A stretch of 33,558 nucleotides of DNA, taken from assembly GCA_021325215.1 (NCBI GenBank), contig JAJPHO010000130.1, positions 1-33,558 of the forward strand. The letters run 5' to 3'. Below are positions 16,528 through 25,390 of the stretch, in pieces. How positions within the stretch are numbered: position 1 is the stretch's first letter; the number at the start of each line of letters is the position of its first letter. A program made the translations under genes and the position numbers. The notes under the pieces were generated by a model, which did no database searches, was not told where the DNA came from, and saw only the letters and a program-made list of their open reading frames with translations. Source of the DNA: Alphaproteobacteria bacterium. GTDB taxonomy: Bacteria > Pseudomonadota > Alphaproteobacteria > Rhodospirillales > Magnetospirillaceae.

Positions 16528-17443
16528 CGAAGCGGCGTTCCGCTGGGTTGCCCGCCTCGACAGGGAGGGCGACGATCCCAGGCTTCTCTCCGATCTGAAT
16601 GCGTGGCTGGTGCAGGACACCCGGCACGAAGGCGCTTATCTGCGCGCCCAAGCGCTCTGGCTGAAGCTCGACCGCGCCGCCAATGCCGCCTCCGAGGATA
16701 GTCCGCCCGAACAGCCGGCTGCGCTGTCGCGCCGCGCCGTGCTGATAGGCGGGGCGGGAGCCGCCGCCGCCGCGGTCATGGCCGGCGCCTGGGTTCTGAC
16801 CGGCGGACGGCGTTTCGATACCGAGATCGGCGAGATCCGCCATGTGCCGCTGCCCGACGGATCGGTGGCCGAACTCAATACGCAAAGCAGCGTGCGGGTC
16901 ACCATGGCCAAATCGATCCGCCGCGTGCGGCTGGCCGAGGGCGAGGCCTGGTTCCATGTCGAGAGCGACCCGTCGCGGCCCTTCGTCGTCGAATCCGGCC
17001 TGGTGCGCGTGCGCGCCGTGGGCACCGCCTTCTCGGTGCGCCGCATCGAGCGCGGCGCCGAGGTGCTGGTGTCCGAGGGCGTGGTCGAGGCCTGGGTCAG
17101 CGGCGCCGAAATCGCCGCCGTGCGCCTGTCCGCCGGCGACAAGGCGACGGTGCTGGAGCGCCAGCCGATTCTGACCGAGACGGCGGCTCCGGCCGAGATC
17201 GACCGCAAGCTGGCCTGGCGCAGCGGAAAGATCGATCTGGCCGGCGAAACGCTGGGCGAGGCGGCGGCGGAATTTAATCGCTACAACCAACGGGAGATGG
17301 TGGTCAGACAGCAAAGCCTGTTGTCGAAGCGCTTTTATGGCGTGTTCCGGACCGATGATCCCGAGGGTTTTGCCAAGGCTGTCCACTCATCGCTCAATGT
17401 TCCGGTGGAAATTACCAAGGATAGTATTGTCATCGGACGGTAA
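16496..17443 (+). CDS. FecR-family anti-sigma / signal transducer
   Basis: A 315-residue inner-membrane protein linking the receptor to the sigma factor. Residues about 10-60 form the cytoplasmic sigma-binding DUF4880-type domain (EAAFRWVARLDR...LNAWLVQD..H). One membrane helix lies at about 80-102, directly after SRR, a twin-arginine pattern known in FecR proteins inserted by Tat. The periplasmic FecR domain follows (VPLPDGSVAELNTQSSVRV, AEGEAWFHVESDPSRPFVVESGLVRVRAVGTAFSVRR), then a C-terminal STN-like part that should contact the receptor. It starts inside the sigma gene. Confidence 0.93.
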   Translation: MGKRETANEIDEAAFRWVARLDREGDDPRLLSDLNAWLVQDTRHEGAYLRAQALWLKLDRAANAASEDSPPEQPAALSRRAVLIGGAGAAAAAVMAGAWVLTGGRRFDTEIGEIRHVPLPDGSVAELNTQSSVRVTMAKSIRRVRLAEGEAWFHVESDPSRPFVVESGLVRVRAVGTAFSVRRIERGAEVLVSEGVVEAWVSGAEIAAVRLSAGDKATVLERQPILTETAAPAEIDRKLAWRSGKIDLAGETLGEAAAEFNRYNQREMVVRQQSLLSKRFYGVFRTDDPEGFAKAVHSSLNVPVEITKDSIVIGR

Positions 17444-17468
17444 TTTATTTCCGGCTGTGGGATAATTC

Positions 17469-17486
17469 ATTTCACAAATCTGAAAT
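17469..17486. promoter_or_regulatory. palindrome upstream of the TonB receptor
   Basis: ATTTCA, 6 bp, TGAAAT makes a perfect 18-bp interrupted palindrome in an AT-rich patch of the 107-bp gap between fecR and the receptor. CGTC occurs three times just downstream (from about 17500), the kind of -10 core many ECF sigma factors use, but no full -35/-10 pair can be fixed by eye. The region is the best place for a sigma-dependent receptor promoter and an operator. Confidence 0.45.
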
Positions 17487-17550
17487 AAGGATTGCTATAC
17501 CGTCGCCCGTCTATTCGTCGAGGGGTGCGGCAGTCGCGCCCTCCAGCAGG

Positions 17551-20310
17551 ATGACGAACGTGACTGACAAAACTTTCTGGTCCAAGCGGGCTCTTCTGGC
17601 GACGACGGCCCTGGTCGCGGTGATCGCGGCGCCGGCCCGTGCGCAGGTGCATCAGTTCAATGTCGAGGCCCAGGCGGCGCAGACCGGCATCTCCGAATTG
17701 GCGCGCCAGGGCGACATCCAGATCCTCGCTTCCCAGGAACTCGTCCAGGATCTGCGCACCAGCGCGGTCAAGGGCCAGTACGACACGCCGACCGCGCTGA
17801 AGATCCTGCTGGCCGGCACCGGCCTCGAAGCCCAGGCCACCGCTGAAGGCACCTGGACCATCGTCCGCCGCGAAACCTCGACCGTCGCTCCGATGGATAC
17901 CGTCGTCGTCACCGGCCGCGCCGGCAACGATGTCCGCACCCGTGCCGACACCAGCTATTCGGTCAGCGTCCTGACCCAGGAACAGCTGCGCCAGACGGGT
18001 GCTTCCAGCGTCGCCGACACCATCCGCACGGTGCCGGGCTTCTGGGTCGAGAATTCGGCCGGCGAGGGCAGCGCCAACATTCGCGCCCGCGGCCTCCCCA
18101 TCGACGGCTTCGGCTCGGTCCAGCTGGAAGAGGACGGCCTGCCGGTCCAGCACGATCCGGCGCTGGGCTATCTGAATGCCGACCAGTCCTTCCGCTTCGA
18201 CGAGACCATCGACCAGGTGCAGATCGTGCGCGGCGGCCCGGCCTCGATCTTCAATTCCAACGCGCCGGGCGGCGTCATCAATTACATCACCCGCCAGGTC
18301 GGCGATCATCCCGAAGGCCTGATCAAGACCACCTTCGGCGATGACGGCCTCTACCGCGCCGATTTCTGGGCCGGCGCGCCGGTCGAGGGCTGGAAGCTCA
18401 GCTTGGGCGGTTTCTACCGCTATGAGAACGGCACCCGCGATCCCGGCTTCGCCCTGAACAATGGCGGCCAGGTCCGCTTCGACGCCAGCCACGATCTCGG
18501 CAACGGCACCTTCGATTTCGACTACAAGCATCTCGACGACAAGACCGGCTTCTATGTCGGCGTGCCGGTCAGCATCAATGGCAACACCGTTTCCAGCATT
18601 CCCGGCTTCAATGCCAATAACGGTTCGATCATCGGCGGCGAGAATGCCAGCTTCCGCATTTTCACCCCGAACGGCGTCAACCAGTACAATCTGTCCGACG
18701 GCACCAATGTGCATCTCGACCAGATCAGCCTGCACGCGACGCAGGAATTCGGCGGCTGGAATTTCGACAATCATTTCCGGGTGCGCAATACCGACCAGGT
18801 CCGCGATTATCTGAGCCCGTCCTCCGAGGTCTATACCGAGGCCGACTGTCTGGGCAGCCAGATCGGCAACTGCCTGAACAGCCAGCCCAACGCCCTGGCC
18901 AGCGCCAAGACCCTGTTCCCCGGCCTCGCCTCGTTGCAGCTGCGCTATGCCGATAACGGCCAGGTGCTGACGCCCAACCAGAACGGCAACGGCCTGGTGA
19001 TGCCGAACACCGCCAATTACGAAGCCATCACCGAGCGCGAGCTGATCGACGATCTGCGCGTCTCGCGCGATTTCGACCTGTTCGGCCAGAAGCATGACGT
19101 CTCGTTCGGCGCCTATGTCGCCCTGGCGTCCGAGACCTTCAACAAATTCACCGCCATCGTGCTGACCGACGTGCAGAACCATGCCCGCCTGGTCAATGTC
19201 GCCGCTCTGAACAATGCCGGCCAGGTGCTCGGCTATCTGACCGATAGCGGCGTGATCCGCGACGGCGCCGCGTTCGGCGACGGCAAAGGCCTGCAGCAGA
19301 CCGAGGCGCTCTACGCCGCCGACGAATGGAACGTCACCGACAAGCTGCGCGTCGATGCCGGCGCCCGCTGGGAAATCATGAATGGCAGCGGCCATTACGA
19401 GACCGGCACCACGCTGAACCGCACCGCGCTGACCAATACGCTGGCCACCTCGGACATCGTCGCCGGCACCGGCGTGTTCACGCCCTACAGCATGACCTTC
19501 TCGGCCGCCACCTGGACGATCGGCGTCAATTACCAGCTCGATGATACCCAGGGCATCTTCGCCCGCGCCACGGGCGCCGCGCGCCTGCCCAGCATCGGTT
19601 CCTATATCGGCAATACCAGCCCGCCGACCCCCGGTTCGGTCGAGACCGCCCATTCCGACATGTACGAACTGGGCTATAAGTTCTCGCGGCCCTGGCTCGA
19701 CATCTACGCGACCGTGTTCGACACCGAGACCCGCGATTACGGCATCGCCTCGCAGCAGGTCTATAACGCCGCCGTGAACAGCTATATCGGCCAGGAAGTG
19801 AACGGCAACACTCGCGATTACGGCCTCGAACTGGACGGCGACATCCGTCCGTTCGAATGGTTCGATCTGGCCTTCACCGGCACCATCCAGAACCCCAATT
19901 TCACCCAGGCCAGCTACGCCCTGACCACCGGCGCCGCGCCGACCAGCTATGCCGGCGACCAGCTGCTGCGCATTCCCCATGTCAGCGCCTCGGTCAGCCC
20001 CTCGGTGCATCTGCTGGAAGACAAGCTGAGGGTCGGCATGACCCTCGAATATTACGGCAGCCGTTATGGCGATCTGGCCAACACCCAGTATCTGCCGTCC
20101 TACACCGTGGTCAGCGCCGATGCCCGCTATGATGTGACGCAGGACCTGTCGGTAATGGCCAACGCCTACAACCTGACCAACTCCATTGGTCTGACCGAAG
20201 GCAATTCCCGCGCCGGCGAAGTGGTTTCGTCGCAGGGGTCCGGCACCGATTTCGTCGCCCGTCCGATCATCGGCCGGACGGTGAAGGCCTCGCTGCTGTA
20301 CAAGTTCTGA
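17551..20310 (+). CDS. TonB-dependent outer-membrane receptor with STN signalling domain
   Basis: A 919-residue outer-membrane transducer. Signal peptide to about residue 31 (ends APARAQ); STN domain 33-107 (FNVEAQAAQTGISELARQ, then GTGLEAQATAEGTWTI), which signals to FecR; TonB box 116-122 (DTVVVTG); plug about 130-250 (TIRTVPGF, NIRARGLPI, VQIVRGGPASIF, APGGVINYITR); then a 22-strand barrel ending in the aromatic SLLYKF. It imports a substrate with TonB energy and reports it to the sigma factor. The start may instead be GTG 17560, which has AGGA at a better distance. The ligand is unknown; FecA-like organisation suggests an iron chelate, but the PHP partner allows a phosphorylated compound. 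Confidence 0.94.
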   Translation: MTNVTDKTFWSKRALLATTALVAVIAAPARAQVHQFNVEAQAAQTGISELARQGDIQILASQELVQDLRTSAVKGQYDTPTALKILLAGTGLEAQATAEGTWTIVRRETSTVAPMDTVVVTGRAGNDVRTRADTSYSVSVLTQEQLRQTGASSVADTIRTVPGFWVENSAGEGSANIRARGLPIDGFGSVQLEEDGLPVQHDPALGYLNADQSFRFDETIDQVQIVRGGPASIFNSNAPGGVINYITRQVGDHPEGLIKTTFGDDGLYRADFWAGAPVEGWKLSLGGFYRYENGTRDPGFALNNGGQVRFDASHDLGNGTFDFDYKHLDDKTGFYVGVPVSINGNTVSSIPGFNANNGSIIGGENASFRIFTPNGVNQYNLSDGTNVHLDQISLHATQEFGGWNFDNHFRVRNTDQVRDYLSPSSEVYTEADCLGSQIGNCLNSQPNALASAKTLFPGLASLQLRYADNGQVLTPNQNGNGLVMPNTANYEAITERELIDDLRVSRDFDLFGQKHDVSFGAYVALASETFNKFTAIVLTDVQNHARLVNVAALNNAGQVLGYLTDSGVIRDGAAFGDGKGLQQTEALYAADEWNVTDKLRVDAGARWEIMNGSGHYETGTTLNRTALTNTLATSDIVAGTGVFTPYSMTFSAATWTIGVNYQLDDTQGIFARATGAARLPSIGSYIGNTSPPTPGSVETAHSDMYELGYKFSRPWLDIYATVFDTETRDYGIASQQVYNAAVNSYIGQEVNGNTRDYGLELDGDIRPFEWFDLAFTGTIQNPNFTQASYALTTGAAPTSYAGDQLLRIPHVSASVSPSVHLLEDKLRVGMTLEYYGSRYGDLANTQYLPSYTVVSADARYDVTQDLSVMANAYNLTNSIGLTEGNSRAGEVVSSQGSGTDFVARPIIGRTVKASLLYKF

Positions 20311-21725
20311 TGATGAAATCCATCTATGCGGGAGCTCTCCTCTCCCTGCTGGCGGGATCGGCGGTTCAGGCCGCCGATCCGGACCTGGTGCTGAGCGGCG
20401 AGATCTCCTATGCCCAGTACAACACCTATGTCGAACTGCCCTTCGCCGTGCCCCCGGGCGTTTCCCGGCTGAGCGTCAAATTCGACTATGACGGTGCCGA
20501 GCAGCGCACCACCATCGATCTCGGCCTCGCCGATCCGCACGGCATGCGCGGCTGGAGCGGCGGCAACAAGAAGAGCTTCACCCTCGCCGAAACCGATGCG
20601 ACCCCGTCCTACGAGCCCGGGCGCATCGATGCCGGCGAGTGGCGGCTTATCCTCGGCGTGCCCAATATCCGCAGTGGCGTGACCAGCCATTACCGCGCCG
20701 AGATCAGCTTCAACCGTGCCGAGGAAACCACGCTCAAAGAGGGCTATGCCTGGTATCGCGGCGATCTGCACATGCATACGGCGCACAGCGACGGTTTCTG
20801 CCTCAGCCGGTCGGGTAAGAAGGTCAATTGCCCGGTGTTCCGGACCATCGAGGCAGCCGAAGCGGCCGGGCTCGATTTCATCGCCATCTCGGACCATAAC
20901 GCGACGACGCAGAATCAGGATCTGCGTGAGCTGCAGCCCTTCTTCGACAAGACTCTGCTGCTGCCGGGCCGCGAGCTGACCACCTTCCATGGCCACGCCA
21001 ATGAATGGGGCGTCGCCGCCGACATCGATTTCCGCCACGGCGCCAACGGCATGGCGGATCAAGTGCATAAATTGGGCGGGTTGTTCTCGCTCAATCATCC
21101 CAACGCCCCGACCGGCGAAGCCTGCATGGGCTGCGGCTGGGACGCGCCCGGCTTCGACCCTGCCAAGGCGGATTCGGTCGAGGTGGTCAATGGCGGCGGG
21201 GTTCGCGGCGCCGGTGACAAGGCGCTGGCTTTGTCCTTCTGGCGGTCGCTGCTGGATAAGGGCCTCAGCCCGACGGCGGTGGGGGGCAGCGACAATCACG
21301 ACGCCGATCTGCCGACCACGACACCCGGCTCGGTCGGGGCGCCGGCGACAGTGGTCTATGCGGCCAATCTGTCGCAGCGGGCCATCCTCGACGGCATCAA
21401 GGCCGGCCATGTCTTCATCCAGATCCGCGGCGGCGATCCGGCCCGGAGGGTCGAGCTGACCTCCGGCGAGGCGATGATGGGCGACCATATCAGGGCGCAG
21501 GCCGGCGAGGTGCCGGTGGCGATCCATGTGTCCGGGGTCGAGGGCGGCAGCCTGGAAGTGCTGTCCGACGCGCCCCCGCCGGCGGAGGCCCGGCCTTTGT
21601 CCGCCGACGACCGGCGCGGTCTGATGTGGAAAAGCGATGGCAAGCGCCATTGGCTCGCCGTGCTGGTGAAGGACAGGGACGGGCAAGCCGTCCTGCTGTC
21701 CAACCCGCTTTACCTGGAGCCGTGA
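20310..21725 (+). CDS. secreted PHP-domain metallohydrolase (CehA/McbA-like)
   Basis: A 471-residue exported protein with a signal peptide to about residue 22. A beta-rich domain (23-145) precedes a PHP domain with its metal ligands in order: H154 and H156 in GDLHMHTAHSDG, D195/H196 in ISDHN, E222 in PGREL, the HGH at 227-229, a His in FSLNHPN, and SDNHD late in the fold. PHP enzymes of this type hydrolyse phosphoesters or, as in CehA, carbamates and esters. The ATG overlaps the receptor stop by one base (TGATG), so it is produced together with the receptor. It probably processes the receptor's ligand at the cell surface or in the periplasm; the reaction is unknown. Confidence 0.88.
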   Translation: MMKSIYAGALLSLLAGSAVQAADPDLVLSGEISYAQYNTYVELPFAVPPGVSRLSVKFDYDGAEQRTTIDLGLADPHGMRGWSGGNKKSFTLAETDATPSYEPGRIDAGEWRLILGVPNIRSGVTSHYRAEISFNRAEETTLKEGYAWYRGDLHMHTAHSDGFCLSRSGKKVNCPVFRTIEAAEAAGLDFIAISDHNATTQNQDLRELQPFFDKTLLLPGRELTTFHGHANEWGVAADIDFRHGANGMADQVHKLGGLFSLNHPNAPTGEACMGCGWDAPGFDPAKADSVEVVNGGGVRGAGDKALALSFWRSLLDKGLSPTAVGGSDNHDADLPTTTPGSVGAPATVVYAANLSQRAILDGIKAGHVFIQIRGGDPARRVELTSGEAMMGDHIRAQAGEVPVAIHVSGVEGGSLEVLSDAPPPAEARPLSADDRRGLMWKSDGKRHWLAVLVKDRDGQAVLLSNPLYLEP

Positions 21726-21729
21726 CCGT

Positions 21730-23289
21730 TCAGGTGACGGTCACGGTCAGGCTGTGGGTGCTGCTGACGCCGGCCTGGTTCCAGGCATTGATGGTGACCG
21801 CGTCCACCCCGACCAGGGCGGGCGCCTGATAGTGCAGGGTGGCGAGATCGGCGTTGAGCTGGCTGAGCGAACCCGACAGGTGCAGCGAATGGCCGGTCAG
21901 GGTCGAGGTGCCGTCGCTGATCTCCAGCGTGCCGCTGACGGCACTGAGATTGAGCGCCATGCTGCCCGTCCGCGACTGGGCCCAGGCGTCGTCGATACTG
22001 ATCCCGGTCAGTGCCGTGAGCGATCCATGGGACAGCGACAGGGATGACGGCAGGATCACCGACAAATCTTGCGGCGTGGGAGCCGCGGGGCTTATTTCGA
22101 TCAGCACCGGATGGTCGGGGACGGAAACCGCCACCGTGCCGGTATTGGCGAGGGTCTGCAGCGGGGCGGTGCCGGTCAAAGGGTCGAAGATCCGTACCTC
22201 GCCCGCGGCGGCGGCCAGGTTGATGGTTACGGTATGGTTGGGAACGGCGATCGTGGCCGGCGATGTCGGACCGGACAGGCGGGCTTCGTTCCATAGCGCC
22301 AGCCAGAAGGTGCCGTCCGATTTTTCCAGCAGCAGGGAATGGTCGCTGCTCAGCGTGCCGGACAGGGAATAGCCGAGTTCCCCCGGCGTGAAGGCCGGAC
22401 CATTGTCGGCCAGCAGGGTGGTGAGGTCGTGGAGCGCCACCGCCGCCGGCTTGGCGGTGCCGGAGGAGGTGAACAGGCCGAAATTCCCCCAGGCCTGGCC
22501 GTTGCCGGTCTGCTCGTCGAGCAGTTCGTAGAGATAGGTTTTCGCGGTACCCTGGGCATAGGCGTCCATCAGGCCATCCAGGATGTATTTCGCCTGGACC
22601 GTCTGCGAGACCGAGTTGACGTCGGTGGTGCTGCCCGACGTGTAATAGCCGAACTCGGTGGTGATGACCGGCCTGCCCACGGCTGCGAGCCGGGCGTCGG
22701 CATCGAGTGCGGCGATCGTCGAGCCGGGCGGGTTGCCGGTGCCCGGATAGGTGTGGGCGTTGGCATAGTCGGCATAGGCGGCGAGATTACCCACCGTGCC
22801 GTAATCGCCGGTCGAGGAGGTGCTCCAGCCTTGGCCGAAGCTCATATTGATCACCGGCAATCCGAATTTATGGCCGGTGGCATAGACCTGCTGCTGGTAG
22901 GAGGCGGCGCTGGCCAGGCTGTTGCCGGCCAGCAGGGCGGCCTGGTCGTCCTCCTCGTCGGCGCCTTCGATGGAATTGAGGATGCCCTGCGGGGCCAGCG
23001 CGGCGATGTTGCCGAGATCGGTCTGCATGTTGGCGACAGATCCCTCCCGCAGGAAGGCGTCGAACTTGGCGCCGGTGGCATTGGCGATCTGCTGCCACAG
23101 GCCGGCAGCGCCGATGTCGCCGGGAGCATTGGGCGAGTCCCGCAAATTCCTGATGCCCAGATAATCGATCGAATGTTCGACGATTGCGATATTCGAATAA
23201 GGCGAATTCAAGTAATCGGTGTGTGTATTCACTCCGATTGAATTAATGAAACTTTCAGTTGAAGTTGCGGATTGGTAAGAAATAGTCAT
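21730..23289 (-). CDS. glycoside-hydrolase-like (clan A type) protein with C-terminal adhesin-like domain
   Basis: A 519-residue protein. The first 300 or so residues look like a glycoside hydrolase TIM barrel: GVNTHTDY near the N-terminus, IEGADEEDD with the presumed acid/base E112, INMSFGQGW, and TTEFGYYT with the presumed nucleophile E212. Residues about 300-400 read as a beta sandwich (FWLALWNEA, VRIFDPLTG). The last 110 residues resemble a cadherin/Ig-like repeat found in large secreted alphaproteobacterial proteins (LNADLATLHYQAP...DAVTINAWNQAGV). There is no signal peptide and no RTX repeat, so how it might leave the cell is unclear. ATG 23289 has a GAGGAGAG site. Substrate unknown; possibly an exopolysaccharide. 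Confidence 0.75.
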   Translation of the reverse strand: MTISYQSATSTESFINSIGVNTHTDYLNSPYSNIAIVEHSIDYLGIRNLRDSPNAPGDIGAAGLWQQIANATGAKFDAFLREGSVANMQTDLGNIAALAPQGILNSIEGADEEDDQAALLAGNSLASAASYQQQVYATGHKFGLPVINMSFGQGWSTSSTGDYGTVGNLAAYADYANAHTYPGTGNPPGSTIAALDADARLAAVGRPVITTEFGYYTSGSTTDVNSVSQTVQAKYILDGLMDAYAQGTAKTYLYELLDEQTGNGQAWGNFGLFTSSGTAKPAAVALHDLTTLLADNGPAFTPGELGYSLSGTLSSDHSLLLEKSDGTFWLALWNEARLSGPTSPATIAVPNHTVTINLAAAAGEVRIFDPLTGTAPLQTLANTGTVAVSVPDHPVLIEISPAAPTPQDLSVILPSSLSLSHGSLTALTGISIDDAWAQSRTGSMALNLSAVSGTLEISDGTSTLTGHSLHLSGSLSQLNADLATLHYQAPALVGVDAVTINAWNQAGVSSTHSLTVTVT

Positions 23290-23448
23290 CAATCTCTCCT
23301 CGTCGTGCCTGATCCCCGAGGAGATACTGTTAAGCAGAATCTTACTATTTTAAGAAAATTGCTAAAAGCTTTTCTAATGTAAGTTCGGACGTTCAAGTAA
23401 ATCTTGAGGCCGCAAGATAGGGTTAAATTTTCTCTATCGAATGAAAAA
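23290..23448. other. AT-rich leader/promoter region of the glycoside-hydrolase gene
   Basis: About 160 bp much richer in A and T than the rest of the window, with many short runs of A and T. It includes the 10-bp perfect palindrome AAAAGCTTTT (23364-23373). It sits between the hydrolase start and the purB terminator and must carry the hydrolase promoter, with a long untranslated leader. No convincing -35/-10 pair could be singled out because several overlap. No coding potential is seen. Confidence 0.5.
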
Positions 23449-23474
23449 GGCGGCGCCGGTTCCCCGGCGCCGCC
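23444..23474 (-). terminator. rho-independent terminator of purB
   Basis: On the minus strand an 11-bp perfect GC stem (23474-23464 pairing with 23459-23449) with a 4-base loop is followed by five T residues. It begins 23 bp after the purB stop. Confidence 0.92.
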
Positions 23475-23497
23475 CTGATCAGGGTCTCGCGGTGGGC

Positions 23498-24808
23498 TTA
23501 AGCCTCGAAAACGCGCTTGAAAATAGTGTCGACGTGTTTGGTGTGGTAGCCCAGGTCGAACAGTTCGGCGATCTTCTCGCGGCCGAGATGGCCGACGACT
23601 TCCTTGTCGTTCTGCAGCAGGTCGAGGAACTGGCCGTTGCCGTTCCACACCTCCATCGCGTTGCGCTGGACCAGGCGATAGGCGTCTTCGCGGGAGACGC
23701 CGGCCTGGGTCAGGGTCAACAGGACGCGCTGCGAGAAGATCAGGCCGCCCAGCTGGTTGAGGTTGCGCTCGACCGCGTCGGGATAGATCACCAGATTGGC
23801 GACGACGTTGGTCAAGCGGGCCAGGGCGAAGTCCAGCGTGATGGTGGCGTCGGGGCCGATCATGCGCTCGACCGAGGAATGGCTGATGTCGCGCTCGTGC
23901 CAGAGCGCCACATTCTCCATCGCCGGCACCACGGCGCTGCGCACCATGCGGGCCAGGCCGGTCAGGTTCTCGGTCAGCACCGGGTTGCGCTTGTGCGGCA
24001 TGGCCGAGCTGCCCTTCTGGCCGGGCGAGAAATATTCCTCGGCCTCGCGCACTTCCGTGCGCTGCAGATGGCGGATCTCGGTGGCGACGCGCTCGATCGA
24101 GCTGGCGATGACGCCGAGCGTCGCGAAGAACTGCGCATGACGGTCGCGCGGGATGACCTGGGTCGACAGCGGCTCGACGGCCAGGCCCAGTTTTTCGGCG
24201 ACATGGGCTTCGACCGACGGGTCGATATTGGCGAAGGTGCCGACCGCGCCGGAAATGGCGCAGGTGGCGATGTCGGCGCGGGCCGCTTCCAGGCGATGCT
24301 TGTTGCGCAGGAATTCGGCATAGAAACCGGCGAACTTCAGGCCGATGGTGACCGGCTCGGCATGGATGCCGTGGCTGCGGCCCATGCAGGCGAGGTCCTT
24401 GGTCTCATAGGCGCGGCCCTTGAAGGCGTGCAGCAGATTGTCGATGTCGGCCAGCAGCAGATCGGCGGCCTGCTTGAGCTGGACGGCGAGGCAGGTGTCG
24501 AGCACGTCCGAGGAGGTCATGCCCTGATGCACGAAGCGCGAATCCGGGCCGACATGTTCGGCCAGTTCGGTGGTGAAGGCGATCACGTCATGCTTGGTGA
24601 CGGCCTCGATCTCGTCGATGCGGGCGACGCGCTCGGCGGTGTAGGGCTTGTCGCCCTTTTCCCAGATGGTCTTGGCGGCGCTTGCGGGGATGACGCCCAG
24701 CTTGGCCTGGGCGTCGCAGGCATGGGCTTCGATCTCGAACCAGATGCGGAAACGGTTCTCCGGCGCCCAGATCGCCACCATGGCGGGACGGCTATAACGC
24801 TGAATCAT
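23498..24808 (-). CDS. purB: adenylosuccinate lyase
   Basis: Splits SAICAR to AICAR plus fumarate and adenylosuccinate to AMP plus fumarate. The 436-residue protein shows the fumarase/aspartase-family signature GSSAMPHKRNP at about 263-273, with the catalytic serine in the same flexible loop, the early HDVIAFTTEL, HQGMTSSDVLDT and GRSHGIHAEP containing the catalytic His. It begins MIQRYSRPAM, the usual start. A MarR-type gene ends 16 bp upstream, so the two are probably one transcript. An AAAGGA site precedes the ATG, and a strong terminator follows the gene. Confidence 0.97.
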   Translation of the reverse strand: MIQRYSRPAMVAIWAPENRFRIWFEIEAHACDAQAKLGVIPASAAKTIWEKGDKPYTAERVARIDEIEAVTKHDVIAFTTELAEHVGPDSRFVHQGMTSSDVLDTCLAVQLKQAADLLLADIDNLLHAFKGRAYETKDLACMGRSHGIHAEPVTIGLKFAGFYAEFLRNKHRLEAARADIATCAISGAVGTFANIDPSVEAHVAEKLGLAVEPLSTQVIPRDRHAQFFATLGVIASSIERVATEIRHLQRTEVREAEEYFSPGQKGSSAMPHKRNPVLTENLTGLARMVRSAVVPAMENVALWHERDISHSSVERMIGPDATITLDFALARLTNVVANLVIYPDAVERNLNQLGGLIFSQRVLLTLTQAGVSREDAYRLVQRNAMEVWNGNGQFLDLLQNDKEVVGHLGREKIAELFDLGYHTKHVDTIFKRVFEA

Positions 24809-24824
24809 TTAGAGGTCCTTTGAC

Positions 24825-25280
24825 TTAGTTCCGCCCGTAGCGGATGAAATCGGTCCAGATCCGCTCGACCCGCAGCATCGCCGTGGCGGCACCGTCGAGT
24901 TCCTTTTGCAGATCCTGCGATCCGGTGATCTGCGACGCCAGATGCGTCTGCAATTCACGTACGGCGTCACGCAGGCGCAGGCCCTTGTCGGTCAGCTTGA
25001 GGCGGATCGAACGGCGGTCGTGCGTGCTGCGTTCCTGCTGCAGATAATTGAATTCGGTGAGTTTCTTGATGTTATAGGAGACGTTCGAGCCGTGGTAATA
25101 GCCACGATCCTTGAGGTCTCGAATAACGACCTCGTCTTCACCAATATTGTAAAGCAGCAACGCCTGGACGGCATTGATGTCATCAACTTCGAGTCGATGA
25201 AGTTCCGCGCGCAGCACATCCAGGAAGTGCCGGTGCAGACGTTCGATCAGCTTGACAATATTGTAATACGGGTCGCTCAC
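24825..25280 (-). CDS. MarR-family winged-helix regulator
   Basis: A 151-residue regulator with a long N-terminal helix (DPYYNIVKLIERLHRHFLDVLRAEL), a winged helix (INAVQALLLYNIGEDEVVIRDLKDRGYYHGSNVSYNIKKLTEFNYLQQERSTHDRRSIRLKLTDKG) and a C-terminal dimerisation helix. The DRRSIRLKLT wing is typical of MarR. It resembles the alphaproteobacterial LdtR group, but I cannot be sure. The GTG start at 25280 is chosen because similar proteins begin at this helix; there is no clear ribosome site. It lies directly upstream of purB. The short gap to the divergent RidA gene may be its target. Confidence 0.85.
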   Translation of the reverse strand: MSDPYYNIVKLIERLHRHFLDVLRAELHRLEVDDINAVQALLLYNIGEDEVVIRDLKDRGYYHGSNVSYNIKKLTEFNYLQQERSTHDRRSIRLKLTDKGLRLRDAVRELQTHLASQITGSQDLQKELDGAATAMLRVERIWTDFIRYGRN

Positions 25281-25390
25281 GGCGCAGATGATAAGAGCGG
25301 GACGAAGGATAGGCAATAGCCAAGTCGTTGGTGTCCGAGGCTAAAATCCGGGTTAGACTTAGTCATTCCAAATTCAGCGAGGAGCACGAC

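Noticed and set aside
17467-20010. Very long open frame antisense to the TonB receptor (847 codons)
   Set aside because: It is the mirror of a GC-rich gene with strong third-position bias; its composition (rich in Gly, Ala, Asp, Val and Ile repeats) matches no family and it has no ribosome site.
21730-23289. RTX toxin or calcium-binding repeat protein
   Set aside because: The C-terminal domain is of the kind found in such proteins, but there is no GGxGxDxxx nonapeptide repeat.
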